Shown here piece by piece: positions 1 through 11,640 of a stretch of 64,000 bases of DNA (positions are counted from its first letter, which is position 1; every line of letters begins with the position of its first letter). The stretch lies in the NCBI GenBank assembly GCA_003439945.1, contig QVRM01004007.1, positions 806,001-870,000 on the forward strand, in the 5' to 3' direction. The notes beneath the pieces were generated by a model. That model made no database searches. It was not told the origin of the DNA and saw only the letters and a list, made by a program, of their open reading frames with translations. Both the position numbers and the translations under genes were made by a program. The stretch comes from Dermanyssus gallinae. Its lineage: Eukaryota; Arthropoda; Arachnida; Mesostigmata; Dermanyssidae.

Positions 1-37
1 ATATATATATATATATATATATATTGTATGATTATTA

Positions 38-745
38 TTAAACAAAGAATAAATTCGGTCTAAGACAGACGCCCCGAGGTACACCAGAGTTGTGATTAAG
101 CGAGTGACGATCTAAGTAAAGGTTTTCATTTATGATTAGTAGCATACTGTCGCTAACTCTGTCAAAGGTTTTGTAGAGATCAAAATCTATCCCATATATT
201 GACGTGCGAATGGCTTTATCTACAAGTTTAAGGAGGCCGTTTGAAATACACAAAAACCGTTTTCTGTCAGATTCCAAAAGTGGCTAATTTTATCGGTCTA
301 TTTTGAAGAGGTAAACATATCCAGCAATTACCATCGCCTAGCTGTGTTACATATATAATCCAAAGGGCATCTGCCGTACGTATGAGATCAGTAAACTAAC
401 TGGATGACCCAGCTTCCGCCGCATATATGCATGCAAATCTAATCAAATAATTATTTGAATAAATGCCTAGCGCCGCAGCATCAACGTCAAGTTCATCAAT
501 TACAACCTCGCAACATTTTAGTGAGCTTTTGACAACAATACATATGCCACCTTCTCTACTACCTCTATCGCAACGGCACATACTGTAGGGATCCTCAAGG
601 GAGAGCCCTTTTGTCTGTCACATCATTGTTCAACCCAAGTTTTGGTTCTCATTATAACATAATTGTAATTTATAATAATACGATCTCTAAGATCTGGTAT
701 GCCGTACTCTCTGTGTAATAAGCGTGCATTAAAATAAATAAATTT
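38..745 (-). pseudogene. CR1-like non-LTR retrotransposon remnant (endonuclease + RT)
   Basis: Read on the minus strand. The part from about 745 to 395 resembles an apurinic-like endonuclease of CR1/L2/Jockey elements. It opens with a stretch like the family's 'LRDRIIINYNYVI', then a TKTWVEQ segment where TETW is usual, then EGGICIVVKSSLK and LIRFACIY. The part from 277 to 38 carries RT box A (DLYKTFDRV) and box B (SGVPRGVCLRPNLFF, where relatives have SGVPQGS.LGPLLF). Only about 100 bp separate the two blocks, so the RT fingers are deleted. Stops and frame changes show it is dead. The catalytic Y-x-D-D box would lie beyond the window edge or is lost. Clade assignment is from motif style only. 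Confidence 0.6.
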
Positions 746-947
746 TAAATATTGGCCCAGGGAGGACGAGGGATTATGTTAGGATTAAATTTAGAGTGGA
801 ATGTAGAAAAAACAAAGGTCGAGATGGAATGTCAAGAAGTGAAGGGCGTGATGAAGGGCAGCAGGGAAGCCTTGGCGCTTAGCAATAGTCGAGCTGTAAG
901 ATAAAAGTAATACCCACGAACATCCTACACATATACACGGCAGTGCC

Positions 948-950
<3 letters not shown>

Positions 951-1008
<58 letters not shown>
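951..1008. repeat. (TA)n microsatellite
   Basis: About 58 bp of uninterrupted AT dinucleotides. The window also opens with a similar tract at 1-25. Confidence 0.95.
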
Positions 1009-1010
<2 letters not shown>

Positions 1011-2003
1011 GATATCCTCAGACCTGTGGGATTCTTAAGGAGGAAAGAGTAACTATGCACAGGCATATTTACTGCCTCCTTTAACGCTCCCAAGAGCTTC
1101 CAAGCGGGAAGGTCTTGGAAGCTTTAAATCGTTAGGTCCTGCTTGTCGAGTCGCGCGTAACTCCACAGGTACGTCTTCCACAATTTTTCTACGACTTGTC
1201 TTTGTGATACGTTGAGTGAGCTTTGCAGAAGATACGTTACGTGTTACGTACCCTGAAAGGGTGTGGAGCAATCCTGGTTTGGTAGGTTTGTAAGCCTTAC
1301 ACTAGTCACGCATGCTGCTAGTGACGCGTCATGCGTCTCCGAAACCTTCCAGAAAAAAATGTACTAAAGCAACACTTTAAAATACGTTCTCGTCACCAAA
1401 CACAATCTAAAAATAACTAAATCTATTATAGTGTCCGAATTAGGAAAAGGGAAAAATGCAATGAGCAATTCTCGGCGGAGGACGTGTGAAACTGCATATC
1501 ACGACTGAAAAGTAGTTAAGCTTGTGGACAAAAGGAGCAAATGGAAATTGACGCGGTAAGCCAACGCATGCCGCTTGTGACAATATTTTCGAAAACGTCA
1601 AGAAATGTGTAACCTGCGACCACATCACGTTCGCTAAGCTTTTAAGACCGCACCGCGAGACATAACGTTCAATAAACAAGCGGCAATATATATCCATTTT
1701 CTCTAACATTTACGGTTCATAATTTCTCTGCAACGCTTAGGAAGAAACATAAAACGGTTAAAGTTATATAATAGGCGTTTTTCTCCGAGACCCGTTTTCT
1801 TTCAGTAAACGATGATGACATTGGGGAACTACGTCGAGAGACACGCACTTCAAATTAATACGACGATAACGAAACGTTGCTGGACTGGATTCCTGTTGCA
1901 CACCAGCTCAAGACAAGATTACATTATTAGTGTAGTATTAAACGGTATGGTGAACAATGTAAAAGTAAGTACATTCTATATCAGGGTCTAAAACTAAGAC
2001 CGA
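1009..2003. other. unassigned non-coding stretch
   Basis: No recognisable element. It holds a short open frame on the minus strand (1053-1271) of unknown meaning and a small imperfect hairpin near 1096-1122 (CTTCCAAG...CTTGGAAG). I see no gene here. Confidence 0.5.
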
Positions 2004-2216
2004 ATGGACCATCGTTTAAATGATATATTAAATAAACAGTTAGTCTGCCGTTTACACAATCGAGAACCCTCAAAGGCAGTCATTCAGTTTACCTTTAACT
2101 TTCAATCTAAAAATCGTTTCACCAGCCAGAAACGGTATATAACTCTACCACCTAGTCACATAGATCCATGTCCGCTATGTAACAAACCCATTAGAAAGAG
2201 GAGCCACATGGCATAA
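2004..2216 (+). CDS. short hypothetical ORF with a CxxC pair
   Basis: A 70-codon open frame starting at ATG 2004. I do not recognise it. The product would be basic and ends with a CPLCNKP segment followed by RKRSH, so a single CxxC pair with nearby His is present but no complete zinc-binding motif can be defined. It has no neighbours in a common arrangement and no visible promoter. It may be a chance frame, or the tail of a decayed transposon protein. Confidence 0.12.
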   Translation: MDHRLNDILNKQLVCRLHNREPSKAVIQFTFNFQSKNRFTSQKRYITLPPSHIDPCPLCNKPIRKRSHMA

Positions 2217-2589
2217 AGTGCATGATACAAAGCCAGTATTGTGCTTGTGGTTAGCCAGGGTCCTGGTGCATATAAATGGATTACATTAGTCACACATACG
2301 TGCTCGTTTTTTAAATACATGCTTTATATATTTTCTCCGCATCCACCTTGACGGTGATGAATTTGAGCAAGAAAAGGATTACTCGCCGAATTTTAGCAAA
2401 AAACGGATTTACTTTGCGCACTCAGAAAGCTCTGAACCCGCGCGTTTTCACATGCTTATGCATGTCAATACTAATGGCGACAAAATTTAACTTGGTAACA
2501 CGACACCCATCATGACGCTTAGCCTTGTTTATTACAATTATGTTTATTTCACTCAAATCGAGTATGATATACATTTAAAAAATGTTTCC

Positions 2590-4110
2590 TTATGAAGCTC
2601 TATCTTCTTCACGCTTCCGACGAGAGAAGTAGTGCAGCGATTTTCGGTCCAGCGCTGTGCATTCCACTGCATGGTACTTGGCACACCTCTGCAGGCAGAA
2701 CCGGCAGGTGCACAACTCGTACTGCTCGTGAAAGGTTGCGTTTGAACATACCAGGTAGTGATAACCATGCACTATGTACCGTGTGTATACGTGGCGATTG
2801 TCACATGCAGGACCAGACCAAAGGTGCAAGGCATTGAAAACGTCCAAACCACCGACCTCCCGTCTGGCCTGTTCGACTTTAGCTTCCCACTCCGAAATAA
2901 AACATTCGTAAGGTACTGTACGCAGCATCTTCAGCCTTAGTCGGATTGTTTCTGCAGCCGGTGGGCAGCCTGACATGAGATACACAAAGCGGCTCCTCTC
3001 TCGGATAGGCAAGCAGAGCACTCGCTTCATATATAATGAAAAACACCTTTCAAGCTGGTTAAAATTCGCCAGCGTGAGGTGGTTCCACACCCTGTCAAGA
3101 CCGTACATCAGTCCCGGAACAATCTTACGCATGAAGAGCCTCACTGCTGGGAGAACAGACGGTCTTCGGACATTGCCTACTTCCCCGTAAAGAGAGACAA
3201 GTGCCTTCCGTACTGTTTCGTTTACATGCGCTGTAAACGTTGTTCCCGTATAATGAACCCGAAGGCCAAGATACTGGAAAGAGTTAACAAACTCCAATGG
3301 TTGGCCGCAGCAACGTATAACGTCTCTGGCAGCCAATCGACCTCCACGCCTGAATTTCATGGCTTTGGTCTTCCTGGTGTTTATCTCAAGTCCCTTCGAG
3401 ACAAGGAACGCCTCTATCATAGAGGTAATGCGCTTGATGGCACCTAAATCGCGATGAGCGACCACGATATTGTCTGCATACATTACCACTACGGCTTTTT
3501 GGTACTCCTGTCGGACGTAATTGACGAGGTCAGCAAGGAGAAGTGTAAACGAGACGCAGCTTGGCGGGTCTCCTTGCGGAGTTCCCACATTTTGCTTAAT
3601 CTCTAATACACCCTGCTCACCGTTTACCAACAAGGTGTCCTCCTCAAAGAATCTTGCTATTACACTCAGGAGAGAGCCACCCACGCCTGCTCGTTGGAAT
3701 GCTTCAACCAGCAGTTGGCGAGGGGCTTTGTCAAAGGCCTTGACGCAGTCAATAAAGACTGCATACAGATGACCTTTGGGTTGTGCCACAGCTCGCTCGA
3801 TTTCTGACTGGAGAACATGGATTGCATCACGGGTGCCTCGGCCTCTCCTAAAACCGAATTGCTCCGGTGGAAGTGCCTGTTCAGCCACCCGCTCAATCCG
3901 TCGAATAACTAACTTACAGAAAATCTTCTTCAATGTGCGTTCTGACGCCACTCCACGATAGAGATTTGGATCCTGCTTGCCATCACCATGCCTACCCTTA
4001 AACAGAAGATAATACCTAGCGACATGCCAGACTTTAGGCATCAGCCTCCTCTTTATAATTTCGTTAAAAAAATCACAAAGAGTTTCCTTGTTTATGACGG
4101 TAGCATAAAG
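2590..4110 (-). pseudogene. family A non-LTR retrotransposon RT, best-preserved copy (A1)
   Basis: A 483-codon uninterrupted minus-strand frame (2590-4041) encodes a reverse transcriptase. It would make element cDNA from its own RNA at a nicked genomic target. Residues from the first Met: RT fingers with FGFRRGRGTRD at 62-72, box A FIDCVKAFD at 96-104, box B GTPQGDPPS at 153-161, box C YADN at 188-191, thumb region 200-330, and a terminal C-x2-C-x7-H-x3-C knuckle at 446-461. Homologous codons continue upstream of the first Met to about 4105 without a stop, so the element is 5'-truncated and this Met is not the real start. The second catalytic Asp of Y-x-D-D is Asn, so polymerase activity is probably lost despite the long frame. 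AATAAA-like signals lie just downstream (2528-2555). Five other copies lie in this window (8.5, 14.0, 37, 39.1 and 56 kb). The element clade is uncertain. Confidence 0.85.
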
Positions 4111-4637
4111 AGTAATGCTTAAGACGTCAGAAGAGCATTACCATGACCAGTCGTAATTTGTCCTTTTATTCGTTACAGCCGTTTGTAGAGCCGGGTCAGG
4201 TTCTACCTTTGTTGAAAACTAGCCGTGGCTATGACAGATGGCCTTTCTATTGTTTCAATATCATCCAGTTTTCTGCACAACTAACTTGTTGTCGCGACTC
4301 ATAACGTTAGTCGTGATCGACATACATTGAATGTGCTTTTAATGCATCACTATAAAATATTCTTCTGAATTTATAAATAAGGCTTAATTAAGCATCCTGT
4401 AGGCGTTATCGTTGACCCTTCGGCCGTACTCACGGAATTATAAAGAGCAGGGCTCGTCTGGATTGCTACCATCTTCATAGGTCAATTACTCAGTGTAATG
4501 AGTGGGTGGAGTCGTATCTTTACACCACAGGTCACTCAAATGCCAAAATTAGTGCACCCACAATTTCTCTACTCATATTGATGTCTAAACGATAATTTTA
4601 ACGATACCTTGTTTTGTCGTTGTGTGTGGTATATATA
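4111..4637. other. unassigned spacer
   Basis: AT-rich stretch between the truncated family A copy and a foldback element. No ORF, RNA gene or repeat was recognised. Confidence 0.5.
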
Positions 4638-5615
4638 CAGAGAATCAGATTTTTTTTCAAAAGCGATATAGGGACTTGTAGAACTTGTGAATAAAAAAAA
4701 TCCTATGGATCATGGTCTCTGAGAAGCCTTGTTTCATAGTAGGGGTGATATTACTAACAATCTATTACTGGAGTTGTTGCCTGACATAGCAGCGCAAAAT
4801 GTGCAACTACAAGACAATCGTTCCTTCCATGCAGAAACCTTAACACACCGTCATGTTCGTGAGAAAATTCTGCTTCCACTGAAGGTTATACGAGGTCGGC
4901 TAGAAGAGACGACCGGGCAGTTTAGAAGAGAGTTCGCAAACATTAAAGTTGAATTATTATCGCAAATCTTCAATACCCCAAAATCGTTACTATAACAATT
5001 TACAGTACTCGTATACATTGCATTAAAATTTGCGCGATTATTTTGGTATTAAATATGTAGCGAACCGATTCGTAGTTACGGAGTAATTTAATTTTTCCAG
5101 AAAGCATGCCGAGATTAAGTGCATGCATAAATGACCTGGAGTAATTTATTAGCTGAGTAGCCAATTTATGCAAGCACTCAATCTCGGTATGCCCTCCGGA
5201 AAACCTTAATTATTCCGCGACCATGGATCGGAGCACCTTAGGTTTGATATTAAAATTATCGCCATACAATTCACAGGCCTATAATTGTTAGTTGTAACCG
5301 CTGCAAAAAGCTTAGAGTATTAGCCGTAAAAACTAATCAAATAACGTCGATGCTTGCGAATTCTACACAACTGTGTACATCTTTTAGCCGGCGTCGTGTG
5401 TTCTTCAGATCGAGCAGAATGTTTGTACACACACGTCGATCGGCTTGGCTTTTGTATAGAAGAACTGTTTGTCTTGCATTCGCACATTTTGTGCTCTTAT
5501 GTCAAGCGACAACACCAGTGTCAAAGATGTTTGTAAAAACAAATAGTTGCTTTAACGAGCTCTTCAATTCCCTAGACCGCTTTTGAAAATTTAAAAAAAA
5601 ATTCCGAGCACCCTG
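4638..5615. mobile_element. foldback/MITE-like element, old copy (FB-1)
   Basis: A 978-bp imperfect palindrome. The right end reads ..GCACCCTG followed by TA; its reverse complement CAGGGTGC corresponds to the left end CAGAGAAT, which is preceded by TA. The arms meet near 5128-5150, where the left arm's GATTAAGTGCATGCATAAAT is answered by ATTTATGCAAGCACTCAATC. Both arms align along their length with the arms of the palindrome at 15213-16287: the 'ATGGTCTCTGAGAAG', 'GTTTAGAAGAGA' and 'GATTAAGTGCATG' landmarks occur in the same order. They are much more diverged, so this is an older copy. There is no coding capacity. The short open frames inside differ in phase between copies and are taken to be chance. 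TA flanks and CAGGGTG ends suggest mobilisation by a Tc1/mariner-type transposase (inference). Confidence 0.75.
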
Positions 5616-6019
5616 TATATAATTTTATGTAATACGTGCATGCATGTATTTTTGCATACTAATGCATACGTAGACACTTAAATCAGCACTTAAATTATAG
5701 TGGCTAGTCTGTTAATCAAAAAGAAAACTTATAATGAGGTGTATGTCTGTTTTTTTTTTGCCGAGCAGACACGCATCTTGATAGCTTTTCTCCTTGATTA
5801 TATTAAGGACGAATGATAGTAATAACAATACGATTGGGAGCACACAGAAAGTTTTTATGGTTTTCACTGCTTTAAGTTTGGCGTCTCGGTACTGCCAGCA
5901 GCGATGTGTGCCTGCCGAGAAAAGGCAGTTTCTTGATGTTATTGGATATTTGTGGAAGTGCCAAACAAAAGCAATTCAATTGTTCGGTTAGAAGAAAGTC
6001 TGTGCGCATTAAAAGTAGA
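5616..6019. other. unassigned spacer
   Basis: No recognised element. A 65-codon open frame at 5794-5991 has no family resemblance I can name. Confidence 0.4.
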
Positions 6020-6240
6020 GCCCTCTCGTGAGCAAATGCGCGCTATTTTACGCTTTATGTTCGAACTCAAAAACACCGCCTACGCAGGACACGTTCCTCA
6101 ACGATTTGTCTAAACGCATTCAGGAGATCACAAGAGATCGACGCGAGACACAGTCTTTGATGATGATGCTTTCTTTGGCTGTCTGTAAGGGAAACGCGGC
6201 TTTAACGGTGGGCGCCAGCAGCTGAGCTAGTGAGCAGTGA
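6020..6240 (+). pseudogene. family B non-LTR element, C-terminal fragment (B4)
   Basis: The plus-strand frame at 6028-6225 ends with TFLNDLSKRIQEIT, RRETQ and LSLAVCKGNAALTVG. This matches the extreme C-terminus of the family B polyprotein, where other copies in this window have a 'R.GP.S..FL..LG+++...T..PRS..FL.QR+S.AI..GNAA' pattern. Only this tail is present; the RT and endonuclease-like parts are absent. A 5'-truncated insertion is the simplest explanation, as is usual for target-primed retrotransposons. Confidence 0.55.
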
Positions 6241-6492
6241 AAGTCTAGCTGACATTCTCATAGTAGTAGTTTGAGGCCGCTCAGCCTCACCGTCACTCAA
6301 CAGCAAATTAGATCGCTGCCGATATAAGCATATGCGATGTCCTTTAAGGTTAAGACCGGACCGTTGCTGCTGACCGATTCTCGGAGCTTCCCGATTTGCG
6401 GCTGCCATTGCGTCAATTTAGAGTAGCTTAAACACATAAGTGTAAAGACAGCAACCAAACCCTTTATTTCATTGTTGCACCAACAAAGCCCT

Positions 6493-6568
6493 GCACCACT
6501 TATTGGAAGGCGCCTATAGTTCAGCAATTAGCACCACAATATTGGAAGACGCCTATAGTTCGTGCACC
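6493..6568. repeat. tandem duplication, 38-bp unit x2
   Basis: Two adjacent 38-bp units, both beginning GCACCAC and containing TATTGGAAG.CGCCTATAGTTC, differing at a few positions. Confidence 0.85.
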
Positions 6569-6814
6569 GTAAATCATTCAGCCCCTTTGCGTTATTGACG
6601 GTGCTGGCTTACAGAGAGAGTTTGCAGAGAGTGCGTCGTCAATCGGTAGAAAAGACAGAAATAGATGCAGCGCACCTGCATACATGCCCCAGATTAAAAA
6701 TTAAAACAAATCCCAAGCGGTAAAGATTGACGCTATAGATGCGATCGGCGGAAATCCGTAGATGGCGCTTTCGACGATACCGGCAACTGACGACTGGAAG
6801 AATAGACGGCACAT

Positions 6815-6887
6815 GTATGAAATTGATGAGGACTGTATACGTATGAAATTAATGAGGACTATATACGTATGAAATCTGAGAGGACTA
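6815..6887. repeat. tandem repeat, 26-bp unit x2.8
   Basis: Three consecutive units of the form GTATGAAAT..ATGAGGACT.TATAC (6815-6840, 6841-6866 and a partial third to 6887). Confidence 0.9.
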
Positions 6888-8529
6888 ATATTAGATCTTA
6901 ATTAAAACGTCGGCATTTGTAACACAATTAAATGAACTTTTAAGCATAGCAATACACGCGCACCTCTAGCATCCAATCGTCTGGAAAGTACTTTCGTCTG
7001 TTGAGAAAGTTGTGTAATTTCGTCTGTAATGGACATTAGGCTATGTAGTCCAATCCTGTCGACACTGGCCTAATTCAACTGAAGTGTTTGAAGCAAAAAA
7101 AATGAACACTGCAAAGACCGAAAGAACTTTACAGGCCCTGCTGGGATACAGCCTTTAGTAGGATCATTAGATTAACACTGTTTTTATACTTTAGAATATT
7201 CACGATGGCAAATTGCGATATGAAAACAGTCGACGTCTACGGGGTCCATAAACACACATAAGGTAAGTAGGCAACTTGCAATGAGTAAAGTGAAGTATGA
7301 AAACGGAGTTAATGCACCTAATATCCTTATTAAAGGCTGTATTCCAGCAAAACCTGTTGGCCAGCAAAGCTTGTCTAGCCTCTGGGCATCACTGCGTCAC
7401 TCGACATGCAAATAAGCCCCTGTAAGTTTTTCAAGGAGAACTTTAGCTAAAATAGGCTAGGGGCTGAATATATTATTTAAGGATGTTGACAAGATTAGTT
7501 ATACTACCTAGCCCAATTACACAAAGTCCTTGAATGACGGAGGTGACTTTTCAAACGACTAGGGAATGAGGCGCAAATTAATGCATTTTTTTTAAATCAT
7601 ATATTTGTGTTACAAATGCTGACATTTTTTACAATGCTTAAATATTATACATTTGCCGCTTTTTCATCTAACCGTCAATTTTTTGTCCAGGTTCCGGTAG
7701 CACCTTCTGCGGATTTTTCTAGATCGGATCTAGAGTGTTGAATCTTTTTCGCTTGAGTTTCTTTTTTGATGCTTCTAAGCAGAATCAAGAAAATACAGAT
7801 ATACAAATCCGAGGTTCACGAAGAATGCCGAAGTGGAAATATTGCATTTTTGTGAAAATCCGATGTTAAAAGCAAAGTGTAAGCTATAATAAAACAAACC
7901 GATCAAAATCAAAATTAAAGGTCTCCCAGAGTGTACATCGTCTTTGATCGTTTGATTCGAAGCGCTCATTTCTGAATCGGACCCCGTCAAAGCCCACTTA
8001 GTTCAAGCCTGCCAACTGCCCATGGCCAACGGCTAAACAGATTAAATGTGTCGTGGGCTGAACTCTGTTTAAGTCAATGGAACAACGTCTAATTATTAGC
8101 GGCACGAGTCGTCAAAAAGTGTGCAATAAAGGCCACATATACCAAAAGCCAGCCACTCAAGCAGGAGAAGGCTTAACTTTTCGAAAATAAAAAGCGCAGG
8201 ACACTTCTGCCTAGGTGATTCGCTTTCACACCAAGCGCTCAATAACAATCAATTAAAACGACATTTGTCAAACAAAAATAATTATTAATGTGTTTTTTAT
8301 ATAACAATATTCTAGCGTTGAAGCTATTCAGTCCTAGCAAGGGCAAACACATTTGCGGCGCGAATCATATCTTACAAATGCAAATAAATGGTACGGTGTC
8401 CAGGTCGGGGAGACGCTTCTACACTACCTTTCTCGGCTACGTAAGAGTAGTTTCTAAATTCATCGCGGAAGACATGAATGGATGAAAGGCAAACCGGCAA
8501 ACCGTTAAACCAAATTGTAGGAAGATGTG
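6888..8529. other. unassigned stretch with a weak mariner-like motif
   Basis: Nothing firm. On the minus strand, the frame 7990-7775 contains TIKDDVHSGRP near its start, which resembles the '...D..RSGRP' signature of mariner N-terminal domains, but the rest of the frame does not follow the family. It could be a very decayed mariner or chance. Confidence 0.2.
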
Positions 8530-8790
8530 CTGAACTGCACTTTATTAATCGTTCTGGCGGCCAATTTGATCGAGAGTGCGAGACAAGAATTGCGGAAAGC
8601 TATCGTAGTGATCTATGCCGATGGTGACAATGCGGTCGCCCACAGTGACATCTCGAGCGGCGAAACCTAAACACATAAAAAACATTCTGAAGAGCATGGC
8701 CCGCGATAGCCGCCAGCAACGATTACGTTGCTGCGGCCAACGCCTCGAGTTTGTAGGCTAAATCCGATTCGGGGCCGCTGCACAGGTACG
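8530..8790 (+). pseudogene. family A RT fragment (A6)
   Basis: The plus-strand translation gives LLIVLAANLIESARQELRKA, then VVIYADGDNAVAHSD, then RLRCCGQRLEFV. These line up with copy A1 residues from 'LLLADLVNYVRQ' through 'YADNIVVAHRD' to 'RCCGQPLEFV'. The segment between VAHSD and RCCGQ is shortened, losing the 'GLEINTRKTK' block. Box C reads YADG, so the catalytic pair is again not intact. Stops and frame changes confirm a relic. Confidence 0.7.
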
Positions 8791-9279
8791 AACTTCATCA
8801 TGCATACCAATGAAGTTGTAGCACCACCCCGCTTGTTGCTCCCAAACGAGAGCCCTTTTCTAAATATTTTAGCTAACTGCACACGAGCTGCGTGGATGCA
8901 GGATGTAGATCAAACTAATGGTTTCTAGCAAAATAGTTATACTTAATGAGAATTCGAGTTGTTGTTGTTGTTGCGAGCTGGCTCGGCATGTGATAGCCGG
9001 AGGACATTTCTACTACACAAATTGTAGTATAAATGCCTACTACCACCCTGTGTGCAAGAATAATAGGTTTTACGATTATCAGGTTTGGTGCGTTTGTTGG
9101 CTTTACCTAGCAGCTTTGCTGTAGAGCTGCGCCAAACGCCATGTGGCGGGCTGTATGTTGCTGAGAAACCGATCCTACTTATAGATAGAACATTCCACTT
9201 TAAAAATCACACACACTGTTGTCAATCCATATATTTTGTTATACTTCAAGCGATAGTTTATTTTTATTTGTACTCTATT
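8791..9279. other. unassigned spacer
   Basis: Contains several open frames under 75 codons without recognisable domains and a short GTT run near 8960. Confidence 0.4.
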
Positions 9280-9700
9280 TTAACGCCATAGGGGCATCAC
9301 ACATAAGCCTAGAAGTAGATTTAAAACATTCCAAGAATTTAAGCGCTAGAGAGCAAATATATCTTACCAACACTGCGCTCTTATTCGCCGACAATTTTGT
9401 ATTGATTGCACTGAATCATAGCAACATCTAAATCCGTCGGGGTCGAGTTCTACTGCCGTAGCCAAGCGCCAGGCGGCAACTCTGTGTAACTGCATTTTAA
9501 CCTTTTCTTAAAATAAAAACTAATAATGCAACTGTAAGCACACAAAGCTTCGACACAAAGAATGAAAAAAAGTCCTACCTGGATCACCAAACTACAGGTA
9601 CCTGGGCATTACTCAATCAGACTTTTCCGACTTGCTAGTCGGATGCCGCCTATTCGCCAGAGTCACTAACTGCATTCGAGGTTATTGCAAGACTGGTCCG
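9280..9700 (+). pseudogene. possible RT remnant (ADN box, YLGI)
   Basis: The plus-strand frame to 9431 contains TALLFADNFVLIAL, which fits RT box C (..LFADD.VLIA) with Asn in place of the second Asp. About 170 bp further, PNYRYLGITQSDFSD fits the '.F.YLGI' block that follows the palm in non-LTR RTs. The spacing between the two blocks is plausible. Nothing else of the protein is readable, so the family cannot be named. Confidence 0.4.
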
Positions 9701-10075
9701 GTTTTGTGTGCACGAGGTCAGATTTAAGGCGGCAGCCCAAAAAGGAGCCAATAGATGGCTCAAAACGATACTTCTCGGGTCTCCACTTGGCCACACACGA
9801 TTTCATCTATGAATACATTTTTGTTTGGGCGCAAGATCAGCCCAACCACACAAAGAACCGCGCGGGGCCGAGGCAGAACCGATAGGGAACCACGGCCTAT
9901 CGTGCAGCAAGAGCAATGGCGGACATCACGAGATAAATCATGGCTAGAGCCCTTCGGACGGCACTGCTCCTCTATACTCGGAAACCTATTTTTGTAACGG
10001 ACTAACTGAAAAATGCGTTTGCACGCAGACACCACGGCGCTGACATCCCTTGTTTTTTTTGAAGTCGGGGTTATA

Positions 10076-11640
10076 CTACAAGTAGCAGCGGTGCTCGGCT
10101 GCCTCTAGATCCCACGGGGTCGTTTCGGCAAGAACGAGAGCGGCCGCTGCGCCAACCGTCCTGTGCGCTGCGATTACCCGGAGGACTCCGACCCTCTGGG
10201 CCCGACGGAAGCGGGTCCGGTTCGCGGCGAATTCTAGTGTGCCGGTGGGCCAGGACAGAGCATCGTACAGGGCAACTGATTCGGCCGCAGACATAATGAT
10301 AATACGTCTTCTCAGCTGCCGCCATCCGTAGGTATTGGGCATAAGCCATGCGAAGTCGTTGGCAACCTTCGTTGCCTTCTCCGTCACTCGCCGTACGTGT
10401 TCACCGTGTACCTCGGAGAACCTTGTCAAGGCCAACCCCAAGATGCCTTACGTAGTTAACAAGTGACTTGCTGGTCTTGTAGGCGAAGATGGAGGGCGAG
10501 GCACTTTCTTCGACCTGCCAGAAGTCAGCGAGTGCTTCATCTGCAGCAGGTCCGAGGTCCGAGCATGGAAAGCTAGAACAAGGTTGTCAGCGTAGGCAAG
10601 GAGGCTAAGCCCGAGAGGCAGCTTCTTCTTAGCCGCAACACGTCGTCGTAGGTTATAATCCAGAGCAGGGGGCCAAGTATGGAGCCTTGTGGCAACCCCT
10701 TAGTCATTTTAAAAACAGTTCCGTGGGTGGACTGGATCATCTTGTCATGTAGGTAGTTAGATATAAACTTACGCCACGAGAGGACCTTTTTCTTTAGAGA
10801 GTCTTCAAAATGACTCTCCACGGTAGCCTGCTAAAAGCATTGTTAGCATCCAGTAAAATCGTAAGGAACAACACCCGTCTTCAAAGCGAGAACTCGCGGA
10901 GGGGTTCAACCTGTGCTTGGATCCGCTTTATGGCGCCTATGATTGAACGGCGTTTACGAAATATGTACTGGACGTCGGACGGTAGTTCGCTCCCTCCGCA
11001 AAGTCCCGGCTTCAGCCTGGAAGCCAGGGGGTAGTAGCCGGGGCTTTTTGGTATAAGGACGAGATCTGCGGCCTTCGATATACGGTAGGGAGTGAGCCCG
11101 GTCGGATAATCTCAGTCGCCGCGGTGGCTACCGTTTTCGAATATTCCGTCGTTTATAGCTTAAACGCGGAGATTTGGACAATTAGAGCCCGGTGCTTTTC
11201 TTCCCTTGAAACGAGCCGCCGTCGCACGCTTCTTTTAGGGTGACCTCTGGAAGATCTTGTTCATCCGTCTCTGGGTCCTCCAGGTAGACGGCGCGGTCGA
11301 AGGGAGGATGCCTTGGGAAATGCACCAATATTGCTTTCTAAGCCACTTCCATCGTAAGGTCCATCCTCCGTTTAAATGGCGGGTACCCCCTTACCACCTT
11401 GCACGGGCGCCTCCACGGTTTGTTCTCCAGTTCTTTAAGAAAGGCTCTCCAGAAGCGTTCTTTGCTTCTAAAGATCTTCCTGCGTAGGAGTCCGCAGCCG
11501 CTTGTAGTCGATGTCATGGCGCAGGGTGTCTTCCACTCGGATGTGCGCCTTCGGGCGCGGGTGAACAGCCGCCGCTTCTTCCATGGGCGACTAGTGCTTT
11601 GCAGTACCGTGGTACATTAGATTCGTGCTATTCGGGGCCC
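10076..11640 (-). pseudogene. R1-like non-LTR retrotransposon polymerase (C1)
   Basis: Read on the minus strand from 11640 down, the homologous blocks of an R1/Jockey-type pol appear in order: the linker before RT with RKIFRSKERFWRAFLKEL and NKPWRRPCKVVRG, then VTLKEA with GKKSTG, then LVLIPK-like, QYIFRKRRSIIGAIKRI, box A ILLDANNAFS, box B LPQGSILGPLLW (about 10680), box C AYADN (10583-10597), and the C-terminal ALVLAET block with FRRAQRVGVLRVIAAHRT. Frameshifts and stops separate the blocks, for example in the minus frames 10821-10573 and 10441-10076. YADD has become YADN. The upstream endonuclease domain was not found. Confidence 0.8.

Noticed and set aside
6815..6887. CRISPR-like array
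   Set aside because: Units are directly adjacent without spacers, and the sequence is eukaryotic; it is a simple tandem repeat.
7775..7990. mariner N-terminal domain
   Set aside because: Only a DDVHSGRP-like string matches; the flanking residues do not follow the family.
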